Position numbers and translations under genes: made by a program
The notes under the pieces: generated by a model
What the model was told of the DNA's origin: nothing
Database searches by the model: none
The model's input: the letters and a program-made list of their open reading frames with translations, nothing else
From: Micromonospora sp. CP22
Lineage (GTDB): Bacteria; Actinomycetota; Actinomycetes; Mycobacteriales; Micromonosporaceae
Assembly (NCBI RefSeq): GCF_009712475.1
Contig: NZ_VCJO01000004.1
Span: forward strand, 333,863-397,862
Direction of reading: 5' to 3'
DNA length: 64,000 nt
Shown: piece after piece, positions 40,337 through 49,344 of the stretch
Layout: the number at the start of each line of letters is the position of its first letter
Position numbering within the stretch: position 1 is the stretch's first letter

Positions 40337-42295
40337 TCACGGCAGGTTGATCGTGAACGCGGCGGTGTGCACCGCTCCGTCGACCTGGAAGTCGAGGAAC
40401 GCCCGGTAACGACCGGTGCTCGGCGCGGTCAGCCAGAACGCGATGCCGCCGTCGACCAGCTCCGGTTCCGGGTGGACGTGCAGGTAGCCCAGGTCGCCCT
40501 CGCGCACCACGACCAGATGGCCGTACGCGCCCAGGTAGCGCTCCAACCGCACCGGCTCGGTCACCCCGTCGCGGGCGACGCGGAAGGTCACCGGAACCAT
40601 CATGCCGATGGTGGGCGTACCGGCCATGGACACCGTGTACGGACCGACGCTCGCCTGCGGCTGCGCCGGCGGCAGTCCGGCCGGTTGGTAGCTGCCCGGC
40701 ACCTCGTGGTCGACGCCGAGCACCAGCGGCAGTTCCCGGCTGTCGCCGGTGGTGACGGTGAAGTCGGCGTAGATGCGGTAACCACCGGGCCGGGCGAGGG
40801 TCAGCGGCACGCTCCAGGTGCCGTCGGCCGCCATGGTCGGGTGCAGGTGCTGGTATCCGCCGAGGTCACGACCGACCACGATCAGGTGCAGCGGCTTGCC
40901 GTGCACCACCGCGAAGCCGGTCACCGGCTGCCCGTCGACGCCCACGATCCGGAATCGGTAGTCGGTGGTCGCGCCGGCCGGTTGGGAGCGCAGCACCGGC
41001 TTCAGGGTGTACCCGGCGACGCTGACCGTCGTACCGGTGGCCTGGTCCTGAGCGTCGCCCGGATGCGTGTGCGGGCCGGTTCCCGGCGCGTGCTGGTGCC
41101 CGTCGCCGACCGCCACCGCCGGTGCGGTGTCCCGACCGCCGTCTCCTGGCGCGGTGCCCGACGGCGCGGCGGTGGGGCTGTCGGCGGCACCGATCCGGCC
41201 GAGGGCGAAACCGGCCACCAGCGCCACCACGAGTCCACCGACCAGCAATGCGGTACGCGTGTCGCCCAGCTGGGGCCGTCGACGCGGGGTCGCGCCGTCC
41301 GGCGTCGTGGCGGGATCGTTCGTCGTCGCCGGGCGGTCCGCCACCCCGGTGGCCGACGCGGGGGCGGCAGCCGCCGGTCGCTGGACAGGTTCCACCGCCG
41401 GGGCCGTCCGGGTGCCGCGCCGGGCCGTGGCGGCCACCGTCCGGCGTTTGTCCCCGCCGGGGGCGGGGGTGCGGCGCTTCTTGGTCGCACTGGCGGGCGT
41501 GCCACGGGGTCGGGCGGCACCGGTGCGACGTGTCGCCTTGCGGTTGGGCTGGACGCGGGCCGGTTGGAGCCGCCACCAGAGGAGACCGGCGACGACGGCC
41601 ACCGCCACGACGACCCAGCCCAGCAGACCGCCGTTGTCCGGGTCGTCCGAGATGGGCGCAGCGGCTTCGGCCGTCGGCTCCGGTGTCGCCGGGGTGACCG
41701 GCGACGGGTCGGCACTCGTGCCCGGCGCGGCCTGCGGCTCGGAGTTCCCGTGCTGCTCGGCCGCGGCGAGCAGGGCCGGATCCGGCTGGCCGGTGGGCGG
41801 TCGCCAGTTCGGCGGGGCGGCCGTCGGCTTCCCGGTGTACCGGAAGGTGACGGAGCCGCGCACCGGGTCACCGTCCGAGGCCACCGACAGGTAGCTCACC
41901 GTGTACCGCCCGGTCGCCGGCAGATGCGCGAGCGTCACCACCGCCGGGAATCCGGTCGTGTACTCGTGTGGCTCGAACACGCCGTCGACCAGGAAGTACT
42001 CCCGCACCGGGCGGTCCAACTCACGGGGTTCGCCATGCGTCCACCCGGTGTCGACCCGCCCACCGCCGGGTGCGGTGACGGTGAAGTACGCGTCGTCGCG
42101 GACCCGCTCGGTGAAGTAGAGCCGTACCGCCGTCAGGGGTTCGCCGACCTTCGCGCCATCGGCCGGGGTGGACATCGCCAGGGTGCCGTGCGCCGACGCG
42201 GGTGTGGCGGCCCCGAGGACGACGACACCGGCCGCGAGGACCAGGGCGAGCAGGGCGGCGGCCACACGGGCAGGGCCCCGGGGGTGATGACGCAT
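40337..42295 (-). CDS. CopC domain - membrane spans - YtkA-like fusion protein
   Basis: 652 residues with an unusual layout. A signal peptide ends at the mature N-terminal His (ASAHGTLAMSTPADG, the copper-binding N-terminus of CopC). The CopC domain spans about 36-155 and is followed by a Pro/Ala linker. A first membrane span (GWVVVAVAVVAGLLWW, about 220-241) is followed by a long Lys/Arg-rich stretch (RKATRRTGAARPRG, TKKRRTPAPGGDKRR) that should be cytosolic. A second span (ALLVGGLVVALVAGFALG, about 346-368) comes next, then an outside His-rich linker (GDGHQHAPGTGPHTHPGD) and a YtkA/heavy-metal-binding-like region (about 400-652). Copper binding or delivery is likely from CopC. ATG at 42295 with GAGGA upstream. 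Confidence 0.78.
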   Translation of the reverse strand: MRHHPRGPARVAAALLALVLAAGVVVLGAATPASAHGTLAMSTPADGAKVGEPLTAVRLYFTERVRDDAYFTVTAPGGGRVDTGWTHGEPRELDRPVREYFLVDGVFEPHEYTTGFPAVVTLAHLPATGRYTVSYLSVASDGDPVRGSVTFRYTGKPTAAPPNWRPPTGQPDPALLAAAEQHGNSEPQAAPGTSADPSPVTPATPEPTAEAAAPISDDPDNGGLLGWVVVAVAVVAGLLWWRLQPARVQPNRKATRRTGAARPRGTPASATKKRRTPAPGGDKRRTVAATARRGTRTAPAVEPVQRPAAAAPASATGVADRPATTNDPATTPDGATPRRRPQLGDTRTALLVGGLVVALVAGFALGRIGAADSPTAAPSGTAPGDGGRDTAPAVAVGDGHQHAPGTGPHTHPGDAQDQATGTTVSVAGYTLKPVLRSQPAGATTDYRFRIVGVDGQPVTGFAVVHGKPLHLIVVGRDLGGYQHLHPTMAADGTWSVPLTLARPGGYRIYADFTVTTGDSRELPLVLGVDHEVPGSYQPAGLPPAQPQASVGPYTVSMAGTPTIGMMVPVTFRVARDGVTEPVRLERYLGAYGHLVVVREGDLGYLHVHPEPELVDGGIAFWLTAPSTGRYRAFLDFQVDGAVHTAAFTINLP

Positions 42296-42403
42296 CGAAT
42301 CATCCTCGCGATGGCGAGGTATCACGCAATAGGTAGCCATCTTTTTGTTCAGATGGGAAAAGTTCTGGACGGGATGACCGTTTCCATCGTGGAGCGACAC
42401 GGG

Positions 42404-43438
42404 TCAGTCGGCGGTGAGCACGGACGTACGCCCCTCGGCGCGGGCCTGGTCGAGCAGCCGGGCGAGGTGTCGGCGACGTCGGCGCGCGATGGTCAACCAC
42501 CCCAGGACCAGCACGCCGACCAGTGCCGTGAGGACGAGGTGCGGCCAGGGCACCGTCCAGACGGTCACCGTGGCGGTGGTCGGGCGGAGCTGCGCGCCGG
42601 CCGGATCACCGGAGACGATCGCCGGGGTCACCTCGACGGTGGTGGTGAGCCGACCCAGTCCCCACACCCCGCCGACCCGGGCCACGACCTGACGGGCGTC
42701 GCCCGGCATCAGTTCCGGCACCTCGACGGTGCCGCTGCGACCTCCCCGGCCGACCGGTTCGCCCACCGTCGCGGTGCCGCCTCCGGTCACCGCGACGTTT
42801 CCGGTGTTCCGCGCGGTGAAGCTCAGCCGGACCGCACCGGCGGTGAACGGATTCCACGACCTGTCGTACCTGACGGTCAGGTCGTCGACCTCGATCGCAG
42901 CGGTGACCGTCCCGCTGGTCCGCAGCATGACCCGGAACCCGACCCGGCTCTGCACCGCCACCGTCCCACCGGTGCTGGTCACCGTCGCGGCGACACCAGC
43001 CGGATGGTCCCCCGGTGTCGCGTCCGGTGGCACGGTGATGGTGAACGGCACCACCTTCGTCTGTTTCGCGCCCACGGTCACCCGCTCGGGCAGCGTGATC
43101 CAGGTCCCTCCGTCCACGGACTCCTGGCCGGCGGTGAGCATGTTGAACCGCCCCTTGTCGGTCAGGTAACCGTCGGCGGCCTGCAACGTGAACACCACCG
43201 CCGAGTCACTGAAGTTGCGCACCGCCAGGTGTTCGGTCAGCACCGCACCCGGATCCAGGGTGTGCTCGATCCACCGACGGCCGTCCGGGCCGCGCCCGTC
43301 CGCCGGCTGCACCGCCCAGGTCACCGCCGCGCCGGTCGGCTCCGCCGAGGCGGCGACCGGAGCGACGACCGAGGTGATCGACACGATGGTCGACAACGCG
43401 ACCAACACGGCCCCCCGCCGTAGCAGAAGTCGGATCAT
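42404..43438 (-). CDS. DUF916 (WxL-interacting-like) membrane-anchored surface protein
   Basis: 344 residues. Signal peptide (about 1-32), beta-rich domain with the DUF916 pattern (AVTWAVQPADGRGPDG, NFSDSAVVFTLQAADG, RVTVGAKQTKVVPFTI and TPGDHPAGVAAT), a second Ig-like part, and a C-terminal anchor WPHLVLTALVGVLVLGWLTIARRRRR. In Firmicutes DUF916 proteins bind peptidoglycan and partner with WxL proteins; the upstream gene here encodes a WxL-like protein. ATG at 43438 has AAGGA 5 nt upstream; a GTG at 43441 is also in frame. Tandem hairpins separate it from the WxL-like gene. Confidence 0.82.
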   Translation of the reverse strand: MIRLLLRRGAVLVALSTIVSITSVVAPVAASAEPTGAAVTWAVQPADGRGPDGRRWIEHTLDPGAVLTEHLAVRNFSDSAVVFTLQAADGYLTDKGRFNMLTAGQESVDGGTWITLPERVTVGAKQTKVVPFTITVPPDATPGDHPAGVAATVTSTGGTVAVQSRVGFRVMLRTSGTVTAAIEVDDLTVRYDRSWNPFTAGAVRLSFTARNTGNVAVTGGGTATVGEPVGRGGRSGTVEVPELMPGDARQVVARVGGVWGLGRLTTTVEVTPAIVSGDPAGAQLRPTTATVTVWTVPWPHLVLTALVGVLVLGWLTIARRRRRHLARLLDQARAEGRTSVLTAD

Positions 43439-43469
43439 CACAGTCCTTCGAGGTCGGCCGGGTACGAAC

Positions 43470-43525
43470 CCGGGGGCCGCCGAGTGGCGGCCCCCGGACG
43501 GTGCGGCGGTCGGGCCGCCGCACCG
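43470..43525 (-). terminator. Tandem double hairpin between WxL-like and DUF916 genes
   Basis: Hairpin 1: CCGGGGGCCGCC (43470-43481) / complement (43486-43497), GAGT tetraloop. Hairpin 2: CGGTGCGGCGG (43499-43509) / complement (43515-43525), 5-nt loop. Both are perfect. They may terminate or attenuate transcription between the two genes, lowering the downstream DUF916 dose. Confidence 0.75.
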
Positions 43526-43529
43526 GATG

Positions 43530-44162
43530 TCACTCGAACAGGGACAGGGTCAACGTGGAGGTGTACGAACCGGCCGCGACATCCGCCGGGGTACGCAGGA
43601 ACAGCTCGGCGTCGACCGAGTACGCGTCCCCGGCCACCGTGCCCGAGGCGAACGTCGACACCAGTAGTTCCTGGTCGACCAGGCCCACGTTGTTGCCGGG
43701 TTGGGTCGGCTCGTCCAGCGCGGTCACGACCTCCTCGCCCGCGCTGACCAGGCCGGTGTCACCGCCGTCGAGCAACCGTGGCTTCCAGCCCAGGTGCTCG
43801 GCGCCGATCGACGGCTGACCGGCGCTGCCGACGAAGTCGGTCGCGCTGCCCAACACCGCCCACGCCGCACCCTCGGGCGTCCCGTCCGCCGTACGCGTGT
43901 CCGTCACGGTGACCGTCGGCAACCCGCCCACGAACTGGCGTACCAGCAGGGTCGACCCGTCCTCGGTCAACGCCACCGAGTCACCGGCGATCGACAACGC
44001 CAGCACCCCCGGCTCCTGGACCTCCTCGATGTCGACGGTGACCTTCACCTCGCCGCTGTCACCCGGCTCGGCCAGGGCCGGCGACGGCACCACCGCCGAA
44101 CCGACCAGCAGGACACCCGCGGCCCCCGCCGCGACCATCCGGTTGCGCTTCCTTCTGCTCAT
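43530..44162 (-). CDS. WxL-like secreted surface protein
   Basis: 210 residues. Signal peptide MSRRKRNRMVAAGAAGVLL ending near ALAEPG (about 32). The mature domain is all-beta, with VKVTVDIEEVQEPGVLALSI, TVTVTDTRT, AWAVLGSATDF, HLGWKPRLLDGG and the C-terminal YTSTLTLSLFE. This is the layout of WxL-domain proteins, with LGW in place of a clear WxL. Probably non-covalently attached to the cell wall, together with the DUF916 protein encoded next. ATG at 44162 with GGAG 6 nt upstream; lies 36 bp after the GH43 gene, so it may share that transcript. Confidence 0.75.
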   Translation of the reverse strand: MSRRKRNRMVAAGAAGVLLVGSAVVPSPALAEPGDSGEVKVTVDIEEVQEPGVLALSIAGDSVALTEDGSTLLVRQFVGGLPTVTVTDTRTADGTPEGAAWAVLGSATDFVGSAGQPSIGAEHLGWKPRLLDGGDTGLVSAGEEVVTALDEPTQPGNNVGLVDQELLVSTFASGTVAGDAYSVDAELFLRTPADVAAGSYTSTLTLSLFE

Positions 44163-44198
44163 CCGTTGCTCCAAGTGGTGTGTGGTGGATGGACCGGG

Positions 44199-46610
44199 TC
44201 AGGCGCCGCAGGTGACGGCGGGGTGCTCGACGGTACGCACGGTCGTGCCGGCGCTTCCGGCGGCGGTGACGCGGACGGTCGCCGTCCCGGCCGACACCGC
44301 TGCCGTACGCGTGTTGAACTGCTGGTACGCGTTGGCACCCGGTGCCACAGCGGTCACCGACCGCTGCCCGTACGCCGTCTCCAGGACCACGTCCACCGGC
44401 GTGTCGTGGTCGTTGCGCGCCTGCACCGCCACGTACGCGTTGCCGCCCACGCACCGCGCCTGGGCACTGACCGTCACCGGCAGTTCGGCACCGGCGGCGG
44501 CCTCGAAGGCCCACGTGTCGAGTTCGAAGAGGTCGACGCCCTCCGGCCCGGTGTAGGTGAAGTACACGTCGTGCACACCCGCGACACCGCTGAGTTCGGC
44601 GGTCAACTCCGTCCACTCACCCACCGGCGCGTCGACCGGGATCGTGGCGACCACCGGCGCGGTGACCTCGTCGAGGCGGACCTGGATCGCCCCGCCGCTC
44701 GCCAGCGGCCGTACCTTCGCCGTCACGCTGCGGGCTCCGTCACCGAAGTCCACCGACGACAGGGCGGTCCAGTCGCCGTTGTCGATGTCGCCGACCACCA
44801 GGTTCGGCGTACCGTCACCGAACTGGCTGGACCCGCCGTCGACCTTCCTGGTCGCGATGCCCTTGCTCCAGCCGAAGGTCTCCGCCTCGAACACCCGGTA
44901 CGGGTCGAAGTCACGGACCTGGTCGACACCGGCGTAGGTGCCCACCACCTGCTGGATCGTGCCGTCCGGGTTGAAGGTCAGCTCCTGGATGTGCGGGCTG
45001 CGGTACCCCTGGGTGGTGTCGCCGTTGATCCGCTTGTTCAGCGTCGGGGCGTGGTACGTGAAGTAGTACCGGCCCTCGAACTCGAAGACCGACTGGTGGT
45101 TGTTGCCACCGGTGCCGGCGCCGAAGAACTGCGACTGGTTGGGGAACAACACGCCCGCGTAGGTCTCCTTCGGCCATTCCATCGGGTCGTCGGAGATGAG
45201 GTAGCCGATCTGACCACCTCCCGGGTAGCCGGGCAGCGGCGTCTGGTTGCCGCCGAAGTCGTTGCCACCGAAGTGCGAGGAGTACGACAGGTAGTACTTG
45301 CCGTCCCGCTCGAAGACGTGGGCCGCCTCGAAGGCAACGGGTGCGTCGACCACTGCCGCCGTACCCTCGGTCGACACCATGTCGTCACCGAGCCTGATCG
45401 CCCGCAGGTTCTTCGGGTTGTTGAAGCGCTCGGCCGGCGGCATGCTCGTCGACGCGGGACCACCACCGAAGTAGAGGTACGGCTCCCCGTCGGCGTCCAC
45501 GAACGGCGCCGGATCGAACTTCCAGGCCACGTCCTCCGCGCCGGGAGTGCGGCCGTCGATCAGCGTGCTGGTGCGTTCGCTGCGCCACGGCCCGAGGGGC
45601 GAGTCGCCGGTGATCACGTTGCTGGAGCCGCCACCGTTGGCGTAGTAGAGGAAGAACTTCTCCTGCCCGTCGACCACCTTGCGGGCCATGCCGGGCGCCC
45701 ACGAGTTGTTGGTGAACGGCGCCACCCCGTTCGGACCCGCCACCTGGATCTCGCCGTGGTCGGTCCAGTTCACCAGGTCGGTCGAGGAGATCACGGTGAT
45801 CTGGTTGATGTCGCCGTAGTTGATGCCCGGGGAGACGCCGGTGGCCGGATCGGGCGCGTAGCCCTGGGTGTCGTTGGTCAGGTACAGGTAGACCCGACCG
45901 TCGTGCACGAAGCCGAAGCCGTCGGCACCGAACTTGTGCCCGATCAAGGGGTTGTGCTCACCGGGCAGCTTGCCGACGACCTCGATGGTCTTCGACGGTG
46001 GGGGCGGGGGTTCCGCACCGACCACCGACACGCTGTCCAGGGTGAAGTCCATCAGGTGCAGGTCCGGGTCCGTGGACGGCGTGCTCGTCCACGGCGTCTC
46101 GAAGAACAGCCGGGCCGTCGACACGCTCTGTCCGGCGGGGATGGTGAAGGTTCCGTCGAACTGCGCCCACTGTCCCTTGGTCGCCACCACGCTGACGAGG
46201 TTGGTGTAGTTCGCGGCACCGTAGTGCATCGTGGCGAAGAACTGCTTCGTCGCCGGCCCGTTCGGGTTGTCGTACTTGATCCGGGCCGTCAGGGCGTAGG
46301 TCTGTCCGGCCTGCACCCGGCCGCTGAGGTCCTGCATCGGGCCGGACCCGGTCGTGGTCCGGTCGGTGACGAGGACGGCGCTCGATCCCGAGTGGGCGTC
46401 GGACGTGAGCGACAGCGTGGCGCTGTCGGTCGCGTTGCCGTTGTTGACGAACCAGCCGGTGAGCCCGTCCTCGAATCCGCCGTTGACGATGAGTTCGGTG
46501 TCGTCGGCCTGGGCCGGCGACGCGGCGACTAGCCCCGTGGCCAGCATGAGCCCGACCGTGACGAGAGCGGCGGCCCGTCTCACGGGCGCCCTTCGCACGC
46601 GATGTGTCAC
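44199..46610 (-). CDS. Secreted multidomain GH43 glycosidase with N-terminal CBM and CBM6-like domain
   Basis: 803 residues. Signal peptide (about 1-35), a CBM4/9- or CBM22-like module (about 36-198; ELIVNGGFEDGLTGW, KGQWAQFDGTFTIP), a five-bladed GH43 domain (about 210-530), a CBM6-like module (about 560-690; YRVFEAETFGWSKGI, VDFGDGARSVTAKV), and a C-terminal module of about 96 residues (44199-44489) shared with the neighbouring GH43. Probable catalytic residues: Asp in WKFDPAPFVDADG and general-acid Glu in FEAAHVFERDG. Likely an arabinofuranosidase or xylosidase on arabinoxylan. AGGAGG abuts an ATG at 46616, so the GTG at 46610 with 6-nt spacing is the better start. Confidence 0.88.
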   Translation of the reverse strand: MTHRVRRAPVRRAAALVTVGLMLATGLVAASPAQADDTELIVNGGFEDGLTGWFVNNGNATDSATLSLTSDAHSGSSAVLVTDRTTTGSGPMQDLSGRVQAGQTYALTARIKYDNPNGPATKQFFATMHYGAANYTNLVSVVATKGQWAQFDGTFTIPAGQSVSTARLFFETPWTSTPSTDPDLHLMDFTLDSVSVVGAEPPPPPSKTIEVVGKLPGEHNPLIGHKFGADGFGFVHDGRVYLYLTNDTQGYAPDPATGVSPGINYGDINQITVISSTDLVNWTDHGEIQVAGPNGVAPFTNNSWAPGMARKVVDGQEKFFLYYANGGGSSNVITGDSPLGPWRSERTSTLIDGRTPGAEDVAWKFDPAPFVDADGEPYLYFGGGPASTSMPPAERFNNPKNLRAIRLGDDMVSTEGTAAVVDAPVAFEAAHVFERDGKYYLSYSSHFGGNDFGGNQTPLPGYPGGGQIGYLISDDPMEWPKETYAGVLFPNQSQFFGAGTGGNNHQSVFEFEGRYYFTYHAPTLNKRINGDTTQGYRSPHIQELTFNPDGTIQQVVGTYAGVDQVRDFDPYRVFEAETFGWSKGIATRKVDGGSSQFGDGTPNLVVGDIDNGDWTALSSVDFGDGARSVTAKVRPLASGGAIQVRLDEVTAPVVATIPVDAPVGEWTELTAELSGVAGVHDVYFTYTGPEGVDLFELDTWAFEAAAGAELPVTVSAQARCVGGNAYVAVQARNDHDTPVDVVLETAYGQRSVTAVAPGANAYQQFNTRTAAVSAGTATVRVTAAGSAGTTVRTVEHPAVTCGA

Positions 46611-46690
46611 TGACATCCTCCTTGATCACTGCGGTGGATCCGGGGGTTCGGTGCCGACCTCAGCCCCTGCCGGACGTCGGGACGGCCGGA

Positions 46691-49105
46691 TCAGCAGGTG
46701 GCGGCCGGGTGGTTCGCGGTCCGCACGGTGGTCACCGCCCGACCGTCGACCGCTCCGCTCACCCGCACGGTCACGGTGCCGGCCGGCACCGCCGCCGACC
46801 GGGTGGTGAACTGCTGGTAGGCGTGGGCGCCTGGCGCGACCTCCGGCACCGACCGCCGGCCGTACGCGGTCTCCAGCACCATGTCGACCGGGGCGTCATG
46901 GTCGTTACGGGCCTGCACCGCCACGTACGCGCTGCCGCCGACGCAGCGTGCCTGCGCGCTGACCGTCACCGGCAGCTCGGCCCGGAGTACGCCGAGTCGG
47001 GCGAGCTGGTAGCTCAGTGCCCGCTCCGGTGCGTCGATCTGGTTCTGGGTGCCGAAGCCACGCTCCCGCGCCGCCTGCGCCTCGGCCAGCCGGGCGCGCA
47101 TCGCGGCCCACGCGTCGGTCGGGTAGTCGGCCTCGTCCAGCGTGTCGGCGTACGCGATGGCGGCGTCGAGCCGGCTGGTGTCCAGAGGTCGGCCCTGCGC
47201 CGTCAACGTGTCGCTGAGCAGGAAGTGGTCGAAGTCGACGTGCCCGCCGGTCTGCTGGGTCGCGTAGTTGAACAGACCGACCCGGTGCCCCATGAAGTGG
47301 GCGAGGCTGCCGTCCAGCGTCTGCGGGCCGACCCGACTGCCCAGCTGCGACCAGCTGCGGCCGTCGAGGCTGTAGTGGAAGGTGGTCCAGAGCTGACCGG
47401 TCGGCGCGGCGAAGTCCAGGTCCGCCTTCAGGTGCACCTCGGTCGCCTCGCCGAGCGGCGCGGTGCTGCCCGGCAGGAACTCCTCCAGTGTCGCCTGGTC
47501 CAGGTCGACCGCGAACGGCTGCCCCCGGTTCACCACGCCGATGGTGTTGACGCCGCCGGTGCGCTTGACCGCGACGTAGGAGAAGCCCCGGTTGTAGGCG
47601 GCGAGTCCGGCGACGTCGCCGTCCTTCATCCCGGAGACGTCCAGCTTGGTCTCCACCGACTGCCGGGGCCCGAACGTACGCTGCGACAGGGTGTTGCGGG
47701 CCTCCTCGAACCAGGCGAGTTCGGCCCGGTTGGCGAGCTTGGTGTAGACGTAGTCGCCGGTGACCACCGTGCCGGTGGTCAGTCGCAGCCATCCGGTGCG
47801 GTCGGTCAGCGACCAGTACCGGTTGTCCGGGGCGTGGTTCCACTGCCACGCCAGGTCCAGCCGCGACCCGTTCGGCGCGATCTCCGCCTCGCCTCCCGGT
47901 GGCGGCGTCCACTGTTCGTCCAGGTAGGGCTTGTGCGGCGCGTCGTTGGCGAAGTCGTCCGAGGCCACGATGCTCTGCTGCCGGGCGAACAACTCCTCGG
48001 CGGGGCTGAGCCGGATCGGTTTGGCGAAGGTGCCGTCCACCGCCACCACCCCGTCGGCGCCGAAGGTCGGCCAGCCGTCGGACCAGGTGGCGGGGATGAG
48101 CGCCGGGATCCGGCCGACCGGGAAGGTGTCCCGGAAGAACATGCCGTACCAGTCGGTCGCCCCGCCGTCCCGCGCGATCGGGACCAGGCTGCCCTGCGCG
48201 AAGCCGTTGGAGTTGAGCACTCCCCGCGCCTCGTAGGTGTTCACCCCGCCGGGCGCGGTGTAGCGCCCGAGCAGTTCCCGGGAGCGGAACATGACGACCT
48301 GTCGGCCCTGGCCGGAGGGCCAGGTGATGATCACCGCGTAGTACCAGCCGTCGATGTGGTAGAACTGCGCGCCCTCGAACAGCCCGCCGATGAACGGCTG
48401 GCCGGCGTAGTCGTTCGCGGTGAAGATGTTCGGGTAGTCAGCGGTGATCGCGGTCAGGGTGGAGTTGAGCCGTACCGCGCTGGTCCCGCCGGAGCCGTGG
48501 AAGATGTACGGCGTACCGTCGACGTCGAAGAAGAGCGAGGGGTCGTGCAGGCCCCGGCCCAGCGCGGTGCGCTGCCACGCGCCGTTCTCGATGTCGTCGG
48601 TGCGGTAGATGTACGCGCCACCGAGGTTGTTTGTGTTGAACACGACGTAGAAGACGCCGTCGTGGTAGCGCAGCGACGAGGCCCACTGGCCCTGCCCGTA
48701 CGAGTTCTGTCCGTTGCGCAACGAGAACGCGTCGCCGACGCTCGCCCGGTTGAACACGTAGTTGACGATCTCCCAGTTCACGAGATCGTAGGACTTCATG
48801 ATCGGCGCACCCGGGCTGAGGTGCATCGTCGTGCTGATCATGTAGTAGACGTCGCGGCCCTCGGCGTTCTCGGCGGCCGGCACCCGCTCCACGCTGATGT
48901 CCGGCACGTCGGAGCGCAGCAACGGCACGCTGTAGGTGCCGTCGCCTCGATCGGTCGAGGTGTACGACGACGGTGGTGACCATTCCTCGGCGGCGTGTGC
49001 CACCGCGCCCGGCGAGATGGCGGCGGCGCAGAGGAGTACGCCGGTCACCACCAGGGGGATCCGTCGTGGTGAGCGTGGGGTGGGAGAGCCGTCAGGCACC
49101 TGCAT
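46691..49105 (-). CDS. Secreted GH43 (XynB-like) glycosidase with FIVAR-like and shared C-terminal module
   Basis: 804 residues. Signal peptide (IPLVVTGVLLCAAAIS; cleavage near AHA-AE), a GH43 domain (about 45-370) of the beta-xylosidase type: SDVPDISVERV (base), LHDPSLFFDVDG (second Asp) and LFEGAQFYHIDGWYY (acid Glu). Then an accessory beta-sandwich (about 395-600; SDDFANDAPHK start), a FIVAR-like three-helix region (about 640-705; LDAAIAYADTL) and the same C-terminal module (46691-46981) as the next gene. It releases xylose or arabinose from xylan side chains. ATG at 49105 has GGAG 7 nt upstream and follows the predicted transcript start by about 30 nt. The next GH43 gene begins 80 bp later. 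Confidence 0.9.
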   Translation of the reverse strand: MQVPDGSPTPRSPRRIPLVVTGVLLCAAAISPGAVAHAAEEWSPPSSYTSTDRGDGTYSVPLLRSDVPDISVERVPAAENAEGRDVYYMISTTMHLSPGAPIMKSYDLVNWEIVNYVFNRASVGDAFSLRNGQNSYGQGQWASSLRYHDGVFYVVFNTNNLGGAYIYRTDDIENGAWQRTALGRGLHDPSLFFDVDGTPYIFHGSGGTSAVRLNSTLTAITADYPNIFTANDYAGQPFIGGLFEGAQFYHIDGWYYAVIITWPSGQGRQVVMFRSRELLGRYTAPGGVNTYEARGVLNSNGFAQGSLVPIARDGGATDWYGMFFRDTFPVGRIPALIPATWSDGWPTFGADGVVAVDGTFAKPIRLSPAEELFARQQSIVASDDFANDAPHKPYLDEQWTPPPGGEAEIAPNGSRLDLAWQWNHAPDNRYWSLTDRTGWLRLTTGTVVTGDYVYTKLANRAELAWFEEARNTLSQRTFGPRQSVETKLDVSGMKDGDVAGLAAYNRGFSYVAVKRTGGVNTIGVVNRGQPFAVDLDQATLEEFLPGSTAPLGEATEVHLKADLDFAAPTGQLWTTFHYSLDGRSWSQLGSRVGPQTLDGSLAHFMGHRVGLFNYATQQTGGHVDFDHFLLSDTLTAQGRPLDTSRLDAAIAYADTLDEADYPTDAWAAMRARLAEAQAARERGFGTQNQIDAPERALSYQLARLGVLRAELPVTVSAQARCVGGSAYVAVQARNDHDAPVDMVLETAYGRRSVPEVAPGAHAYQQFTTRSAAVPAGTVTVRVSGAVDGRAVTTVRTANHPAATC

Positions 49106-49142
49106 GGCGGGGCTCCAGACGCGAGTGCTTCGGGAAGCCTCC

Positions 49143-49171
49143 ATGCTGTTAGCGCTAACATCGATCGTCAA
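49143..49171 (-). promoter_or_regulatory. Promoter with LacI-type operator TGTTAGCGCTAACA
   Basis: Perfect 14-bp palindrome TGTTAGCGCTAACA (49147-49160), the form seen for LacI-family repressors of hemicellulose genes. It lies between -35 TTGACG (49166-49171, minus strand) and a -10-like CAGCAT (49143-49148), 17-nt spacing. A bound repressor would block RNA polymerase. No LacI-family gene is in the window, so the regulator must be encoded elsewhere. Confidence 0.75.
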
Positions 49172-49303
49172 GACCTTGGCCGAGATCGATTTGAAATATC
49201 TGAGAAACAGGCACTCGGCACGCACCCCCGACGGACATGCCCCGTCCAGGTATCGCAGTTGCCGTCTGAATCCATGGATCAGCCCGCAGATCCTAGGCTT
49301 TCC

Positions 49304-49324
49304 CATCCGCCAGGCTTGCGGATG
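49304..49324. promoter_or_regulatory. Inverted repeat upstream of the HTH-TOBE gene
   Basis: CATCCGC (49304-49310) and GCGGATG (49318-49324) around a 7-nt spacer, 20 bp before the GTG of the molybdate-linked regulator gene and just upstream of its TAAGGT box (49332-49337). Possible auto-regulatory operator. No Moco-riboswitch fold was recognised. Confidence 0.35.
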
Positions 49325-49344
49325 CATCCCGTAAGGTGTGCGCC

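Noticed and set aside
39287..43423. 1378-codon plus-strand open frame
   Set aside because: It lies antisense to four genes with clear signal peptides, domains and ribosome sites; its protein is low-complexity Arg/Gly/His with no domain.
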